Source of the DNA: Trametes villosa
Lineage: Eukaryota; Basidiomycota; Agaricomycetes; Polyporales; Polyporaceae
DNA length: 64,000 nt
Direction of reading: 5' to 3'
NCBI GenBank assembly: GCA_002964805.2
Contig: PUDQ02000091.1
Span: 124,001 to 188,000 of the forward strand
In this document: positions 1-11,754 of the stretch, one piece after another
Numbering within the stretch: position 1 is the stretch's first letter
Layout of the letters: each line of letters begins with the position of its first letter
Notes under the pieces: model-generated
The model's database searches: none
The model's input: only the letters and a program-made list of their open reading frames with translations
Told to the model about the DNA's origin: nothing
Position numbers and translations under genes: made by a program

Positions 1-168
1 TTCACACGATTCTATGGTGTTCAGGTTTCTCAAGCCCAGGCGATCGTTGTACTTGGCAAGAGGTCAATCGGGGGTATCATCATAGCCCAGGTCCTGGATG
101 TCCTCTGAGAACTCGTTCTCTGGTAGTAATACATTAAGAAATTGATACACGCTACACTCATCATCTTC

Positions 169-3100
169 TCATAGCCCGTTCCACTCGAACCGCTTCACGA
201 TCTTGAACTCTGCCACGAGATCGAGCGCATCTGGTGCGCTGCTCCGGCCGACCCGCGCGACGTATACGCCGGGGTCGACGACCCAGCGCTCGATGCGGTT
301 CTCCCAGTACGAAACCGCGTACTTGTCCAGAGTGAGCTTCACGACCTCGCTCTTCCCGGGGGAGAGGTCGACGACCTTCGCGAAGGCCTTGAGCATGAGC
401 GGTGCGTGCGTGAGCTCAGACGTCGTCGGGTACGAGACGTAGAGCTGCACGACTTCCGTGCCGGTCACGGAGCCCGTGTTGGTGACCTTGACGGACGCGG
501 TCAGCGTGATGTCGCCATTTGCGACCTCGGGCTCGGTGAGGGACATGTCGGAGTAGTCGAACGTCGTGTATGACAAGCCGTGTCTGGAGCAAAAGCGTAA
601 GCATACACCGCGAGAATGTGGACTGAAAACATACCCGAAGTGCCACTGAGGCTCGATCTTCCGGTGGTGGTAGTGCTTGTAGCCCTACGATGCCCCATCA
701 GCACCCGACGGAGAACCCAAAGGCTTAATGCGCGTACTACAAAGAGGTCCTCCCCATACCGCACCTCACCGTGCTCGGTGTGGAAGTGACCGTGACTCGG
801 TATGTCTTCCAGCTTCTTCGGGAACGACAAGCTGAGCCTGCCGCTCGGGTTCACCGTCCCAGAGAGCACCTCCCCAATGGCGTCTCCCGTCGCGTTACCG
901 AGGTACCACGCGTGCACGATCGCCGGCACCTCGTCCGCCCACGGCATCGTGATGCTCGACCCGCTCTGTGTCACCACAACCGTGCGCTTGTTCGCCGCCG
1001 CGACCTTGCGCACGAGCTCGTCCGTTCGCCCGGGGAGCCCGAGCGTCGTCCGGTCGTAGCCCTCCGTCTCCCAGTCCGCGTTGAGGCCGACGACGGCGAT
1101 GACCGCGTCCGCCTCCTCCGCGAGCTTGACGGCGCTCGCCATGAGCTCGTCTGGGTGCTGCACCTCCGCGCCGCCGAGGCGCACGCCGCCGTTGGAGTCC
1201 ATGACAGCCTCATCGGGGTCTGTGGGCGCGGGCGCGCGGACGTTGCAGTACTCGATGTAGATGGAGTACGACACGCCCGCCTTGAGGCTGACGGTGCCGT
1301 AGACCTCCTTCGAGCCGCTGTTGAAGAACGCGTCGCCGCGCTCCTGGTGGGTCCAGTTGTCGATGATGAGCTGTTCGTCGACGTAGAGCTGTAATCGTAG
1401 AGTATGTCAGTAAGGTCCCGTACGGCTGGTGTGCATGCACAAACCTTTGCGCGCCCAGCGGAGAGCAGACCGAATTCGAAGTCGCAGTCGTGGTCGCGGG
1501 GCTTGAGCTGTCCACGCAGCCTCAGCGAGAATCGCTTCGTGAGCTCCTGAGGGAAATCGGTGCTATGGCAGCGGTTAGCTAGGCGAGGGTAGAAACGGCG
1601 ATATCGTTAATCACCTGAGGAAGATGCGGGTCTCGTCGATATACCGCGTCGTGAGGGGCTTGTCAAGAGGTACCATGCTGTCGTCGCTCTCGTGCGAGTG
1701 GAAGGCGCCAATCCAGCCCTTCCGGCCAGCTTCTGTCACGATGTCGTTCTCGAGCGTGGGCATCTGCATGTAGGCTGAAAGTGTTATTCAGTCACGATGC
1801 GACAACGCCACGATAGTCAGGGACAGACCTCGTGCACCCTCAGAGAACGTGATCTCAACATTCTCGTCGACCTTCCCCAGAGCTTTGACTATGCCGTCGT
1901 AGGGCGTAGTGAAGTAGCTGGGCTTCAGCGCTGCCGAGCCGCCACCGGAGAGGACAATGGCCTTCGCGTTGCCACCGACTATCGCGATCTTCTTGAGACC
2001 TTGCTCCTGAAGACAAGGCAACGTAAACCATGCTAATCTCGAGGAGCATAGGGCAGAGGTACAAACCTTCGGCTTCAGAGGGAGGATGTCGCCCTCGTTC
2101 TTGAGCAGAACGATGGCCTGGCTGGCGAACTTGGTCATAAGATCGCGACCCTGCTCGATGTCGCCCGTACGCTCCTTCCCGTCGCCGTCAAGAATCTTCA
2201 ACGTGACGGTCAGACCAGAGGTTCGTCAATGCGATGTAAGAATGCGTACCTCAGGCGCGCCCTTGGCGGACCGCTGGACGAGTTCCAGAACCTTGCGTGC
2301 ACGCTCCTTGACGGTGCGCTTGGTGATCTTCCGGCTCTGGATCGAGCGGTTCATCAAGTCGAGTGTCCGCCACTTGTTCGTGCCGGGCATCTCCAGGTCG
2401 AGACCGGCGTTGATGGCGTGGTCGATGGAGTAGATACCGAACCTGTATTCAGGGTGTCAGAGGATGCGTGCGAGAGTAGACCTTGCCACATACCAGTCGC
2501 TCATGGTGGTCGCGTTGCTACCCCACTCCTTTCGGAGGATATCTTGGATAATGTGCTTGTTCTCGGACACGTGGGTTCCGTTGACGCGGTTGTACCTGCG
2601 AGTAGAAAAGCTCAGCACGCGCACACTCAACACAAATGAAGCCACCTACGCAGTCATGAACGACCACGGCTGCGCGTACTTCTCCGCGAGCATGAACGGC
2701 ATGGCGTAAATCTCGCGGAGAGCGCGCTCGGACATGACCGAGTCGTATCCGAACCGGTCGTTCTCCTTGTCGTTCCCAAGGAAGTGCTTGATGCACGCGC
2801 CGATGCCGCCCGCCTGGAGGCCCTTAATGTACGACGCAGCCATCATGCCCGCGAGGTGCGGGTCCTCCGAGAAGGACTCGAAAGAGCGTCCCCCGAGCGG
2901 GTTCCGCTGCGTGTTGCAGGTCGGGCCGAGGAGGACGGAGGCGGCCATGAGCTTCGCCTCCTCGGCGAGGAGCTCGAGACCAACGCGCTCCATGAGCGCG
3001 GTATCGAATGTCGCGGCCATTCCAGTTGCGGAAGAGAGGCACTTCGCGGGCGTGCTCATGAAGAAGTGGTTACCGCGAATACCTGTAGAAGAATGATGCG

Positions 3101-3303
3101 AGTTTAGTGCGCGGTCGCCGTGCATAGGGCGGGGTACACCTACCGTTGGGGCCATCGCTGACCTTGATCGCGGGGATGCCCAGTCGTGGTACTGCGTGCG
3201 TGTGCCAGAAGCCGACACCAGCAGTGAGTAGAATGGCCTCGTCAGTGGTCAACTGCTCGACGACCTCGTCGAGATCACGTTCCGCAAAGTCAGAAGGGCG
3301 CAT
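169..3303 (-). CDS. GH3 beta-glucosidase with PA14 insert (multi-exon)
   Basis: Glycoside hydrolase family 3 enzyme, expected to remove beta-linked glucose from cello-oligosaccharides or aryl glucosides. Order of domains seen: N-terminal GH3 barrel (start [10 protein letters not shown], then [24 protein letters not shown], and TMSDW with the catalytic nucleophile Asp codon near 2496-2498); the alpha/beta sandwich ([23 protein letters not shown], then after an interruption [18 protein letters not shown]); a PA14-like insert between these two halves (roughly 1290-1800); and a C-terminal fibronectin III-like domain ending RFEWNGL. Several short introns split it. The ATG at 3301-3303 opens directly into the GH3 start with no signal peptide, so an intracellular enzyme is likely. 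Stop TGA at 169-171. About 850 residues, the usual size for PA14-type fungal GH3. Family sure; exact exon borders and substrate not. Confidence 0.9.
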
Positions 3304-4384
3304 CGTGATGTGAAGAATGGAGTTTGGGTGGTGATGGGTATCCCTGAAGCGCTGCCTGGACAAGTGAACAGGGGATGAGAAAGTACGTTGGCCGCGCCGC
3401 CCGAGGGTTCTTATACGGCGTGTGGCGGGAGAGACCTCCAATCCAATTATTCCGAGGATTCGCCGAAGCTCGTCTTCTGGCACTGGGATAAGCGTTCGAG
3501 CCGGCGGGCGGCAGTTCCGATTGATCAAGGTGTCATTCTCCCACCTCAGCAGACCTCAGCTGGTCATTTCATGTGCTCGAATCCCGCCCTTCGCTCGTGG
3601 GGTGAGACGGAACTTACCTTTTCGGCGCGCTGCGCAGTGGCTTGGCATGTAAGCGCCCGTCGTACGCGCACTACTGGCCGGAACATACCACGCAGGATGC
3701 TCGCTGTCGTCAATTCAATACATAGAACACAACAATTAGGACTCACGAAGCTCGACGACGCTTCGCCAGAGAAGGGGTCTCTGCAAATGGGGCGCGTTTC
3801 CTCGAATCAGCTACCGACGTCCATCATGCGAACAAGCATGTGAGCGCGATGGTATCCAGGTTTCTCGCACTTGAACCTACTACAGTCGGGTATACGTCGG
3901 ATAGAGCTATACCGGTGACAAGCCTGCGCGCAGCGCGGGAGGCCGCCGTGCGCGGCCTGAAGCTTGAAGAGCCGACCGCTCGGTGATCGAGTGAATCGCT
4001 GTATATCGGGCGCTTCCCAGACTGACGGTGGGGCATCACGATAGCAAGCCAGGCTAGGAACGCTCTTCGTGGGGCCGCAGAATAAGGCTCCAAATGCGCA
4101 AGTCGCCGTCGCTGCCGCCGGAGGGTCCAAACCTGCGTGCGATCGAGCGGTCCGAGAGGCCGCGCTTTACGTCCGACGTTCGCCTCCGCCGCTGGCGCAC
4201 GATGCTCGGAGGGAGTCCGAGCAAAGCGTCCATAGAGAAGCAGGTTTCATGAGTCGCATTCAATATTTAGATGCCTGGAACAGGATCTGATGGTTCGCAG
4301 CGTAAGATAGGAACCATGGCGTGTAGGACTGTGCTTACCGTGGTCTATACATTCGCTCTTGGCCCGCGAAACGGAAGTGGCCTT
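3304..4384. other. Intergenic; upstream of the GH3 gene
   Basis: Lies between the start of the GH3 gene and the end of the esterase gene, both on the minus strand. Open frames here have no recognisable domain and no intron structure. It must hold the GH3 promoter and the esterase 3' end; I see no clear motif. Confidence 0.5.
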
Positions 4385-5365
4385 CTACGTGTTCTCCGGT
4401 CGTTGAAGTGTTAACAAGAACTCCAGTATCTGCTGAGCAATCACAAGATGGACAGAGCTGGACGGATGCAGCCCATCCTCGAAGACCGCGCCTTCTTTCT
4501 TGACAGTCTCCTCCTGGGGGAAGCTGAAGGGTACAGAGTCGGCGAGAAGGTTGGTGAATAGGGTCCAAGAAGACCAGACTACGACCGTGGCATCCGCATG
4601 CTCCGCGCCGAACTGTGTAACTGCCTTATTCAACGCAGCGTTCCATGCTAAGACGGTCTCGCGAAGTTTGCGCGGTCTAGGTCCCGCTACATTTCGTAGC
4701 GTATTAGGCATGACATTTGGTGAGGTATAAGCGCTTCAAGACGTGACTCACGCGCAGGGAAGTTGTACGTTGGGGGAACATCAATGAAGCAGAAGTTGCG
4801 CATCCCAGCCGCGTATAACTCTTCCTGCAACGCAAATAGTGCGGTTATACTGGCCTGACAGGCTGCGTCGGGGTCGGGGGTACCCTTGTTCCAGGAGCAG
4901 TCGTTGATGCCAACCCACGTCACCGTGAGCGTGTCGCCCGGGGTCCACGGCGCCCAGTCCGGCTTCGTCGCGAGATGTGGTAGGAAGTCGCGATGGACTT
5001 GGCGTTCGACGCCTTCTACGCGGTCTCCGCCTAGAGCGTAGTCGTACACGAGCAAGGGAGGGTCGCCTCTCAGATCGCGGAAGAGTTCAACGAGATGACC
5101 AACCCAGTTTGGCTGATAGGTCACCGTGTTCGCCGCTTCGTCGTACTGCGCACACCATGTTCGGCCGGGAAAGTCCACCCCGAGCGGTTTCTCTGCAGAA
5201 GGATGTGGCGCCCTATAGTTATAGCCCACATCGCAGTACGAGGCTCCGCTACTCGTCAGAGTGGTTAGTAAGAGGCGATTGAAGGGTGGATGTTACGTAC
5301 AAGACAACAAGATGCTTGAGCTGACGCGCGCCCGGCCAGAAATCACGGACGACCGCGTGAGCCAT
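4385..5365 (-). CDS. GDSL/SGNH esterase, carbohydrate esterase family 16-like
   Basis: Predicted SGNH-fold esterase of the acetyl-esterase (CE16) type, which removes acetyl groups from hemicellulose fragments. Three exons. Exon 1 starts ATG 5363-5365 (MAHAVVRDFWPGARQLKHLVV) and its split codon joins exon 2 to give FGASYCDVGYN, the block I motif with the catalytic Ser; exon 2 holds block III WVGINDC; exon 3 holds the catalytic Asp/His block DGLHPSSSVH. Intron 1 has donor GTACGT and a CTAAC branch site before TAG. Block I reads GAS, not GDS. About 300 residues as in the family. There is no signal peptide in the visible start, unlike the secreted CE16 enzymes, so it may be intracellular or the first exon may lie further upstream. 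Stop TAG at 4385-4387. Confidence 0.85.
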
Positions 5366-6212
5366 GAGTATGGAATGATGCAGAGAGAGGGCTCTGGCGC
5401 TCCTAGAGAAGTTCGGATGGAGATTAGAAGGGATGAACGTTGGACAAATGCGGCCGTGGTTATGTCTTGTGGGTCTACACCAGCTCCGAGTCGCCTTCCA
5501 AGTCGAAAATCGCTAAAGCACTAGTATCCCGGAGTGGGATTCTGTGGGAATTTAGATTTATTCAAGAGACCCTGAGCAGTGTTTTTCTTCAGTTCCAAGC
5601 GCATATACTTTCACGACGTCTTGAGCGGACGTAGAGTGTGGAGAGAGACCATGACCGTTGTGGACGAGTGAGCTAGACGCCAAAGCTCGAACTTCTCAAT
5701 TTTAGACGCCGTGCACGGGAACTTGACCAGAATCCATGAACGACGCCACTACGACGCTCAATTCCGGCAGTCCTGTCAGATAGTGCCCATATATCGCCAC
5801 CCCAGTTTTTCGCAGCAGCTCTTAGGCTCTGGTGGCGTGAACGGACTCGAGCGTGTGTGGGAGCGAGTCACCTTGCATGGCGTCAGGGCGTTCGCAAACG
5901 TTCTGTGTATACGCAGAACTTTGTCTCGGTGAACTGCCAGCACCCTGAGGTGAGTATCCGAGTACCTAATTGGATCTTCGAGGCGCCTTGTTACCGATCT
6001 CGACGCTCAAAATTCCTCGCAGTGTAATGGCTATTGCCAAACGGCGGATGCGCTTCCGATGTCATCGTACAGCAGCCAGTCTCGCCGCTGCCAATGGAGG
6101 CCCGCCTTCCCAGATACTTGACGCGTAGCTAACGCCGAGTTACCTATAAATCCTCGCTGCTGTATGCCTCGACTGTTCAGACTACCCTCTAGCGAGTGGT
6201 TCGTTCACCGAC
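5366..6212. promoter_or_regulatory. Divergent promoter region: esterase / AKR1
   Basis: 847 bp between the divergent esterase (minus) and AKR1 (plus) genes. A TATA-like box TATAAA lies at 6145-6150, about 63 bp before the AKR1 ATG. No coding signal seen. Confidence 0.5.
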
Positions 6213-7864
6213 ATGGCTACCACCAAGATGACCTACGGTACGTGTTCAATATTAAGACGTCTTGGCACTACTACTCACTGACTTGCTTACAGTGCGCCTG
6301 GGAAACTCTGGCCTGAAGGTGTCCAAAATCATACTGGGATGCGCGTCCTACGGTAGCTCCGAGTGGCAAGACTGGATCCTTGAGAAAGACGAGGCCGTCA
6401 AGCATATCAAGTTCGCGTGAGTACCGTCTCGCACGAGATTCCGTCTTGTACTGACACGGGCAGCTATTAGATTCGACCATGGTATCACGACTTTCGACAC
6501 AGCCAACGTCAGTGTTCTTGTCTATGTTGTGGTATTTCCGTTGCTTAGGGCTGACATACGGTAGGTGTACTCCAACGGTCTCTCTGAGGTCATTCTAGGA
6601 CAAGCGATTAAAGACCTCCAGCTACCTCGTGAGGAGCTTGTGATCATGACGAAGGTAAATGACGCCGCGGTCACCATCGTATATCGAACCGCATTGCTGA
6701 CGACCGGAATTCGCAGGTGGGTCAGCCAGTCGCGCCAGAGATGTCGGTCAAGCTCGGGGTTTTGGGCACCCAAAGCCCCGAGGAGTTTGGGATCATCAAC
6801 CAGCACGGTCTCAGCCGCAAGGTGCGCTGACCTTCCTTGTGACCGAGAATGATATATCCGAACGCTCACCCCGCGCGTAGCATATCTTCGACTCTGTCAA
6901 GGCCAGCCTCGAGCGCCTGCAACTCGATTACATCGATCTACTGCAGTGTAAGATCTTGCTCGCTGAACTTTACTGCAAACGCTCCTCATAGTCCTGCTCA
7001 GGTCACCGCTTCGACTATAACACGCCTATCGAGGAGACCATGCAAGCCCTGCATGACGTCGTCAAGGCGGGCCATGTCCGCTACATCGGCATGAGTTCGT
7101 GCTGGGCATACCAATGTGCGTACTATCCGCGTTTCTCACTCCGCGCCTATACTTACGTCCCTCCTCAGTCCATCAGATGCAAAGTAAGTGTTCTATGGCG
7201 CTCTCCCGGTCGCTCTTGGCTGACAGACCTCCCGCCCAGACTACGCGATCACTCATAACCTCACGCCGTTCATCTCGATGCAGAACCACTACAGCCTGGT
7301 GTACCGCGAGGAGGAGCGGGAGATGTTCCCGACGCTGAAGATTTTCGGCGTTGGTTCTATCCCGTGGTCGCCGCTCGCTCGCGGCATCTTGACGCGTCCC
7401 TTGGACGCCGATCCCTCCAAGAGGGCAAGCTGCGACTGGTACGTATTCTCACCCTACTGCGTTACGCGCGTCCTAAACATTGCCCCGGTTTAGGTTCAGG
7501 AACAAGTACAAGAACGAGGCTACGTCCTCCATCGTCTCTCGGTCAGTCACACCGAACCCTGACCATGTATTACGCGCCCTAACTCAGTGAGCATGCAGTG
7601 TTGAGGAGATCTCGAAGAAGCGGGGCATAAGCATGGCGCAAGTGGCAATCGCCTGGGTGCTGTCGAAGCCAGGTGTATCCGCCCCTATCGTAGGATCGAC
7701 CAGCCTCGCCAACTTGGAGGACATCATCAGTAGGTCTGCACTTCGCATGTATGGCACACCCGCTGACCTCTTCTACAGACGGAGTGGAAGTGCGGCTGAC
7801 CGAGGACGAGATCAAGTACCTCGAAGAGCCCTACAGCCCCGTTCCCATCTCCGCCCATTCCTAA
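6213..7864 (+). CDS. Aldo-keto reductase AKR1 (aryl-alcohol dehydrogenase-like)
   Basis: NADP-dependent aldo-keto reductase of the fungal aryl-alcohol dehydrogenase/versiconal-reductase-like branch; expected to interconvert aldehydes and alcohols in the cytosol. Exon 1 codes MATTKMTY, then [20 protein letters not shown]. Catalytic tetrad visible: Asp in [10 protein letters not shown], Tyr in VYSNGLSE, Lys in LVIMTK, His in CHRFDYN. NADP-binding end: [16 protein letters not shown]. Many short introns; a 15-nt microexon (7169-7183, FHQMQN) is kept. Unlike its paralogs it lacks the intron between IEET and MQALHD (continuous at about 7036-7045), so that intron was lost here. The third-exon loop after the catalytic Lys ([14 protein letters not shown]) is unlike the other copies. 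Stop TAA 7862-7864. Substrate cannot be read from sequence. Confidence 0.92.
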
Positions 7865-7960
7865 ACAAGCCACCGTTCCATGCTCATACCCAGATGTACA
7901 GTATGTCTCCCGAGTCCCCGGTTGTATGATAATGCCTCCACATTGTTGCATCTCTGGAAG

Positions 7961-9090
7961 TTCGGCCTGAAGGCCTTGAGGCTCATCCTCGGTATGGCAA
8001 GCTTCGAAGACGCCCGCTCCATGCTCTGGCCTCAGGGCAAAGAAGAGGCTTTGAAGTTAGGTTTGCGTACGTGGCACCCTCTTCGCACCCTCACAAACGC
8101 CTGTATTGACGCTAGGCGACATCGCCGCAGGTGTGAGCGCGACGTCCAAACCTTCGACACTGCGTATGCGTTCCGCTGGCGGACCTGCAGCATATGCGTA
8201 AGGGTCGCGCCTCACTGTGGCAGGTGTACTCCTTCGGGGCGCCCTAGAGAATAACACGCGTTGACGCCAGAAGTTGAAGTAGAACTGCCCAGGGCACCAA
8301 TTCGACCCAAGCATCCTAATAGAAGAGGGTGTAAGTCCATTACGCGCGCCGCCGTATCCGGTGCTTAACAACCCCGTACAGATGCGCGGCCTGCACAACG
8401 TTGTTAAGGTAGGATGGGGGCGCTACATCGCGATGAGTTCGCCTTCGACGTACCAGTGTACGTACTCCCGTCCGCTCCCGTCGAGCCGCCCGATAGATAA
8501 CCTCGTTTCTTAACGCGCCAGTGCATGCCATGCCGAGTGCGTCTCCCATCCGGTAGCTCCTGCTCCCACCCAGGGTGCCCCCCGCGCCTGCCACTGACCC
8601 GGGCGGCCCGCGGACCACGCACTCGGGGACGGCCTGGCGCCATCTATCCCCATGCAGAACCACCATAACCTCCTTTAGCGCGAGGAAGAGCGCGAGATGC
8701 TCCCCGCACTGAAGCTCGGTGGGCGTCGTGCATACTGAGACGCTGCTCTTACGCGCTGCTAGCTCTTTGGCGATGGTTCAACACCGGGGTCGCCGCTCGC
8801 GAAGGGAGCCCTCACTAGGGCTCTGGACGCGCGTCCAAACTCTGCGCGCTCGATGGTGGGATCGTACGCTATCGCCGTCAACCAGGCGCGCTGCTTACTG
8901 ATAGCTGACGCCCTCGTGTAGATACAAGGATGACACGATGTATAGCATGGACGGCCGGTACGGGATTCTTTGAATGACTCACCGAGCTGCTTAGATTCAT
9001 TGTCACATGCTGTGGTGTTATTTGAGGGAATCACGGTGCCGGTCATCGAGCCTGGCAGCGTAGAGAAGCTGGAGGACCTCCTCGGTACGT
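7961..9090 (+). pseudogene. Decayed aldo-keto reductase copy
   Basis: An AKR relic, in the same order as its neighbours: FGLKALRLILGMASFED (about 7961, compare [17 protein letters not shown]), VQTFDTAYA (about 8140), VYSFGAP followed by TAG (8224-8247, compare VYSNGLSE), MRGLHNVVKVGWGRYIAMSS (about 8382), a relic of the 15-nt microexon (about 8521-8535), MQNHHNLL then an in-frame TAG at 8676-8678 where active copies have Tyr, REEEREMLPALK, GALTRALDARP, RYKDDT, and ITVPVIEPGSVEKLEDLLG (ends about 9083). Frames shift between blocks, the catalytic Lys and His exons are not recognisable, and there is no start codon. It lies directly between AKR1 and AKR2, so it is a tandem copy that died. Confidence 0.88.
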
Positions 9091-9606
9091 CGCACCTAGA
9101 GCCACACCTCCGCTGCCATTCTAGCGCGGATATTGATACTATCCCTCTTCGAAAGGCATAGATTTTATTGAGTGCGGGTAATGAGGATAGACATTCAAAA
9201 CTGCATACTATTCAAAAAGCCCTTCGAGCCATAGATACCGCGAGGGAGAGAAGAAAGACACATCCACCAAGGGAGCTTCGCAAAGTCGCTCGCGTCCGGC
9301 GTCTGCCGATAGCTAGACTTGCCTAATCGAGATGGCGGGAGCGCAGCAAGCGCCGGTGGCCGATCCGGCGGACAGTGAGAGGAGGTCGTGCGTTTCGGTT
9401 CACTCCGCATTCAATCGGCGTCGACCATGTCATCGATGTGCTCATTTATGTGCTATGTGCTATCACCGAACTCGAACGTCTCTCAGGAAGTGCCTCTCTC
9501 TCGGCCACGGCGTATATAAGAACTAGAGCAGCAACGGTCTTCTCGATATAATCGCACCCCCTTTCCTCCGTATTCGCCCACAACTCGACAGTGTAAAGCA
9601 GCAAAA
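9091..9606 (+). promoter_or_regulatory. AKR2 promoter with block shared with AKR3
   Basis: TATA box TATATAAG at 9513-9520, about 94 bp before the AKR2 ATG. At 9428-9438 TGTCATCGATG and at 9448-9466 ATGTGCTATGTGCTATCAC, both found again in the same order upstream of AKR3. The rest has no recognised feature. Confidence 0.6.
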
Positions 9607-11247
9607 ATGGCACCTAAGATGGAGTACGGTGAGTAAACGGTGGATTCTATACATCCTGTGGGAGGGAGCTTACGAAACCCTCCCAGTTCGCCTCGGCAAC
9701 TCGGGCCTGAAGGTCTCGAAGATCATCCTTGGGTGCATGTCCTACGGCGACCCCAAGTGGCAAAGCTGGGTCCTCGGCGAGGAGGAAGGTATCAAGCACA
9801 TTAAGTTTGCGTAAGTGATCTGTCTCCTCTTCTCGTCCGCCCAGATACCGATATCATCTGCAGTTATGAGCACGGTATCACGACGTTCGACACCGCAAAT
9901 GTAGGCTATTCTCTCGACATGCACTGTCTCGTTCTTCGTACTGACCCTGGGCTTTCATCCAGGTGTACTCGAATGGACTTTCGGAGATTATCCTGGGCAA
10001 AGCGATCAAGGAGCTCCAGCTCCCTCGCGATGAACTTGTGATCATGACGAAGGTGAGCGAACAGGTCTCCGCCAATATCTATTTTGCTGAACAACGGACT
10101 TCGCGCGCGACAGCTTTACATGCCTGTAGCATCCGAGTTTGGCACCAACACGATCACTACGAACCCAGCCGACTTGGGTATTATCAATCAGAAGGGGCTG
10201 AACCGCAAGGTCTATACCTCGAACTCTTGTTTGCAATTCCAGACTGACGAATCATCCGTTTGCAGCATATCTTTGACTCCGTGAAGGCGAGCTTGAAGCG
10301 GCTACAACTGGACCACATCGATCTCCTCCAGTGCCATCGGTTCGACTACGAGACGCCTATCGAGGAGACGGTGAGTACGCACTCTCGGTCGCTGAGGGGC
10401 GTCTCACTCAACACAACATCTGACAGATGCAAGCTCTGCACGACGTCGTCAAGGCCGGTTACGTTCGGTACATCGGCATGAGCTCTTGCTACGCCTACCA
10501 GTGTACGTTTGACCCTCATATCCTACGGAACGACGTTTAACGACCACTTCAACTTCTAGTCATCCAGATGCAGAGTACGCCTCACTTTCTTGCTGCGGCA
10601 TTCTAACGTTCTAACACCTCTCCAGACTACGCGATCAACAACAAGCTCACGCCCTTCATCTCCATGCAAAACCACTACTCGCTCGTCTACCGGGAAGAGG
10701 AGCGTGAGATGTTCCCCGCGCTGAAGCAGTTCGGTGTCGGGTCAATCCCGTGGTCGCCCCTCGCGCGTGGCCTGCTCACTCGTCCCGTGGATGCTTCGTC
10801 GAAGCGCGGCGACAGCGATTGGTGCGCATATAGTCGTATCTTTCCCTGTACTGTTTACTGATACGAAACCTGTAGGTTCATCGGCAGGTACAAGAACGAG
10901 GCGACTGTACAGATCGTCACCCGGTACGTCCTCCCTTCCCTAGTAGCGATGCAAGGGATGCTTAAATTTTGCCGTAGGGTGGAGGAACTCGCAAAGAAGA
11001 AGGATGCGAAGATGGCTCAGATCGCGCTCGCATGGGCGCTGGCGAAACCTGGCGTCTCCGCGCCCATCATCGGCACGACTAGCCTCTCGAACCTCGAGGA
11101 GCTCCTTGGTGGGTGTTGCGCGCCTTCGTGTTACCGTCGGAGGTCTTAACATCGTCTGTAGGAGCGCTTGACATCAAGCTGACCGAGGAGGAGATCAAGC
11201 ACCTTGAGGAGCCCTACAAGCCGATGGCGATTACTGGTCACTTCTGA
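9607..11247 (+). CDS. Aldo-keto reductase AKR2
   Basis: NADP-dependent aldo-keto reductase, paralog of AKR1, about 345 residues. Start MAPKMEY then [22 protein letters not shown]. Tetrad: Asp in FDTAN, Tyr in VYSNGLSE, Lys in LVIMTK, His in QCHRFDY. Loop exon after the Lys: [12 protein letters not shown], then [11 protein letters not shown]. Microexon of 15 nt at 10560-10574 (FIQMQN; Ile where most copies have His). C-terminal NADP region [20 protein letters not shown]; ends MAITGHF. The intron usually found between LLQ and CHRFDY is absent (continuous about 10322-10340), shared with AKR3. Stop TGA 11245-11247. Closest to AKR3 in sequence and promoter. Confidence 0.93.
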
Positions 11248-11754
11248 GTGTGCTCGTGTAGGCTTGGTGTCTTCTGAGTTTACGCTCCTGCTGTCGCTGC
11301 TATACTCCCATCCCTGTAGTTCCGGAGCATATACGCTCCTTGTACGAATAACGCAACGCATATTCTGCACTGCGTCGGAATCGAACGGAGGCTGGCGGCA
11401 TGGGGAAACGGTCCGAAGTCCGCACTCCGCACCCACAGTGACGACGGCCGCAAGACGAGCCGCATACGTTGGTAGAAAGCCGCGCTACCACTGCCCGGCC
11501 ATCGCACCCTCGCCTGAATTAACGTCGTAAAGTGCCGGTCGTCGAGGAAGTATGTCATCGATGCATCTATTAATGTGCTATGCGCTATCACATAATCGAC
11601 CAGGGTTCTAACTGTGGCGTTCCTCCCGCCGCGACTCGTGACGAGGTATATATAACACCCTTCCACAGAGCGCTGCTTTTCCTCACACCATATCGCAGTC
11701 TCCTCCCCTCCACGACCAATCCACACCAAGACCTCCTCACTCTGAACAAAATAG
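11248..11754 (+). promoter_or_regulatory. AKR3 promoter with block shared with AKR2
   Basis: TGTCATCGATG at 11553-11563 and ATGTGCTATGCGCTATCAC at 11573-11591 repeat the AKR2 upstream block with one change in 19 positions in the second element. TATA box TATATATAA at 11647-11655, about 100 bp before the ATG. Suggests promoter duplicated together with the gene, and retained. Confidence 0.6.
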
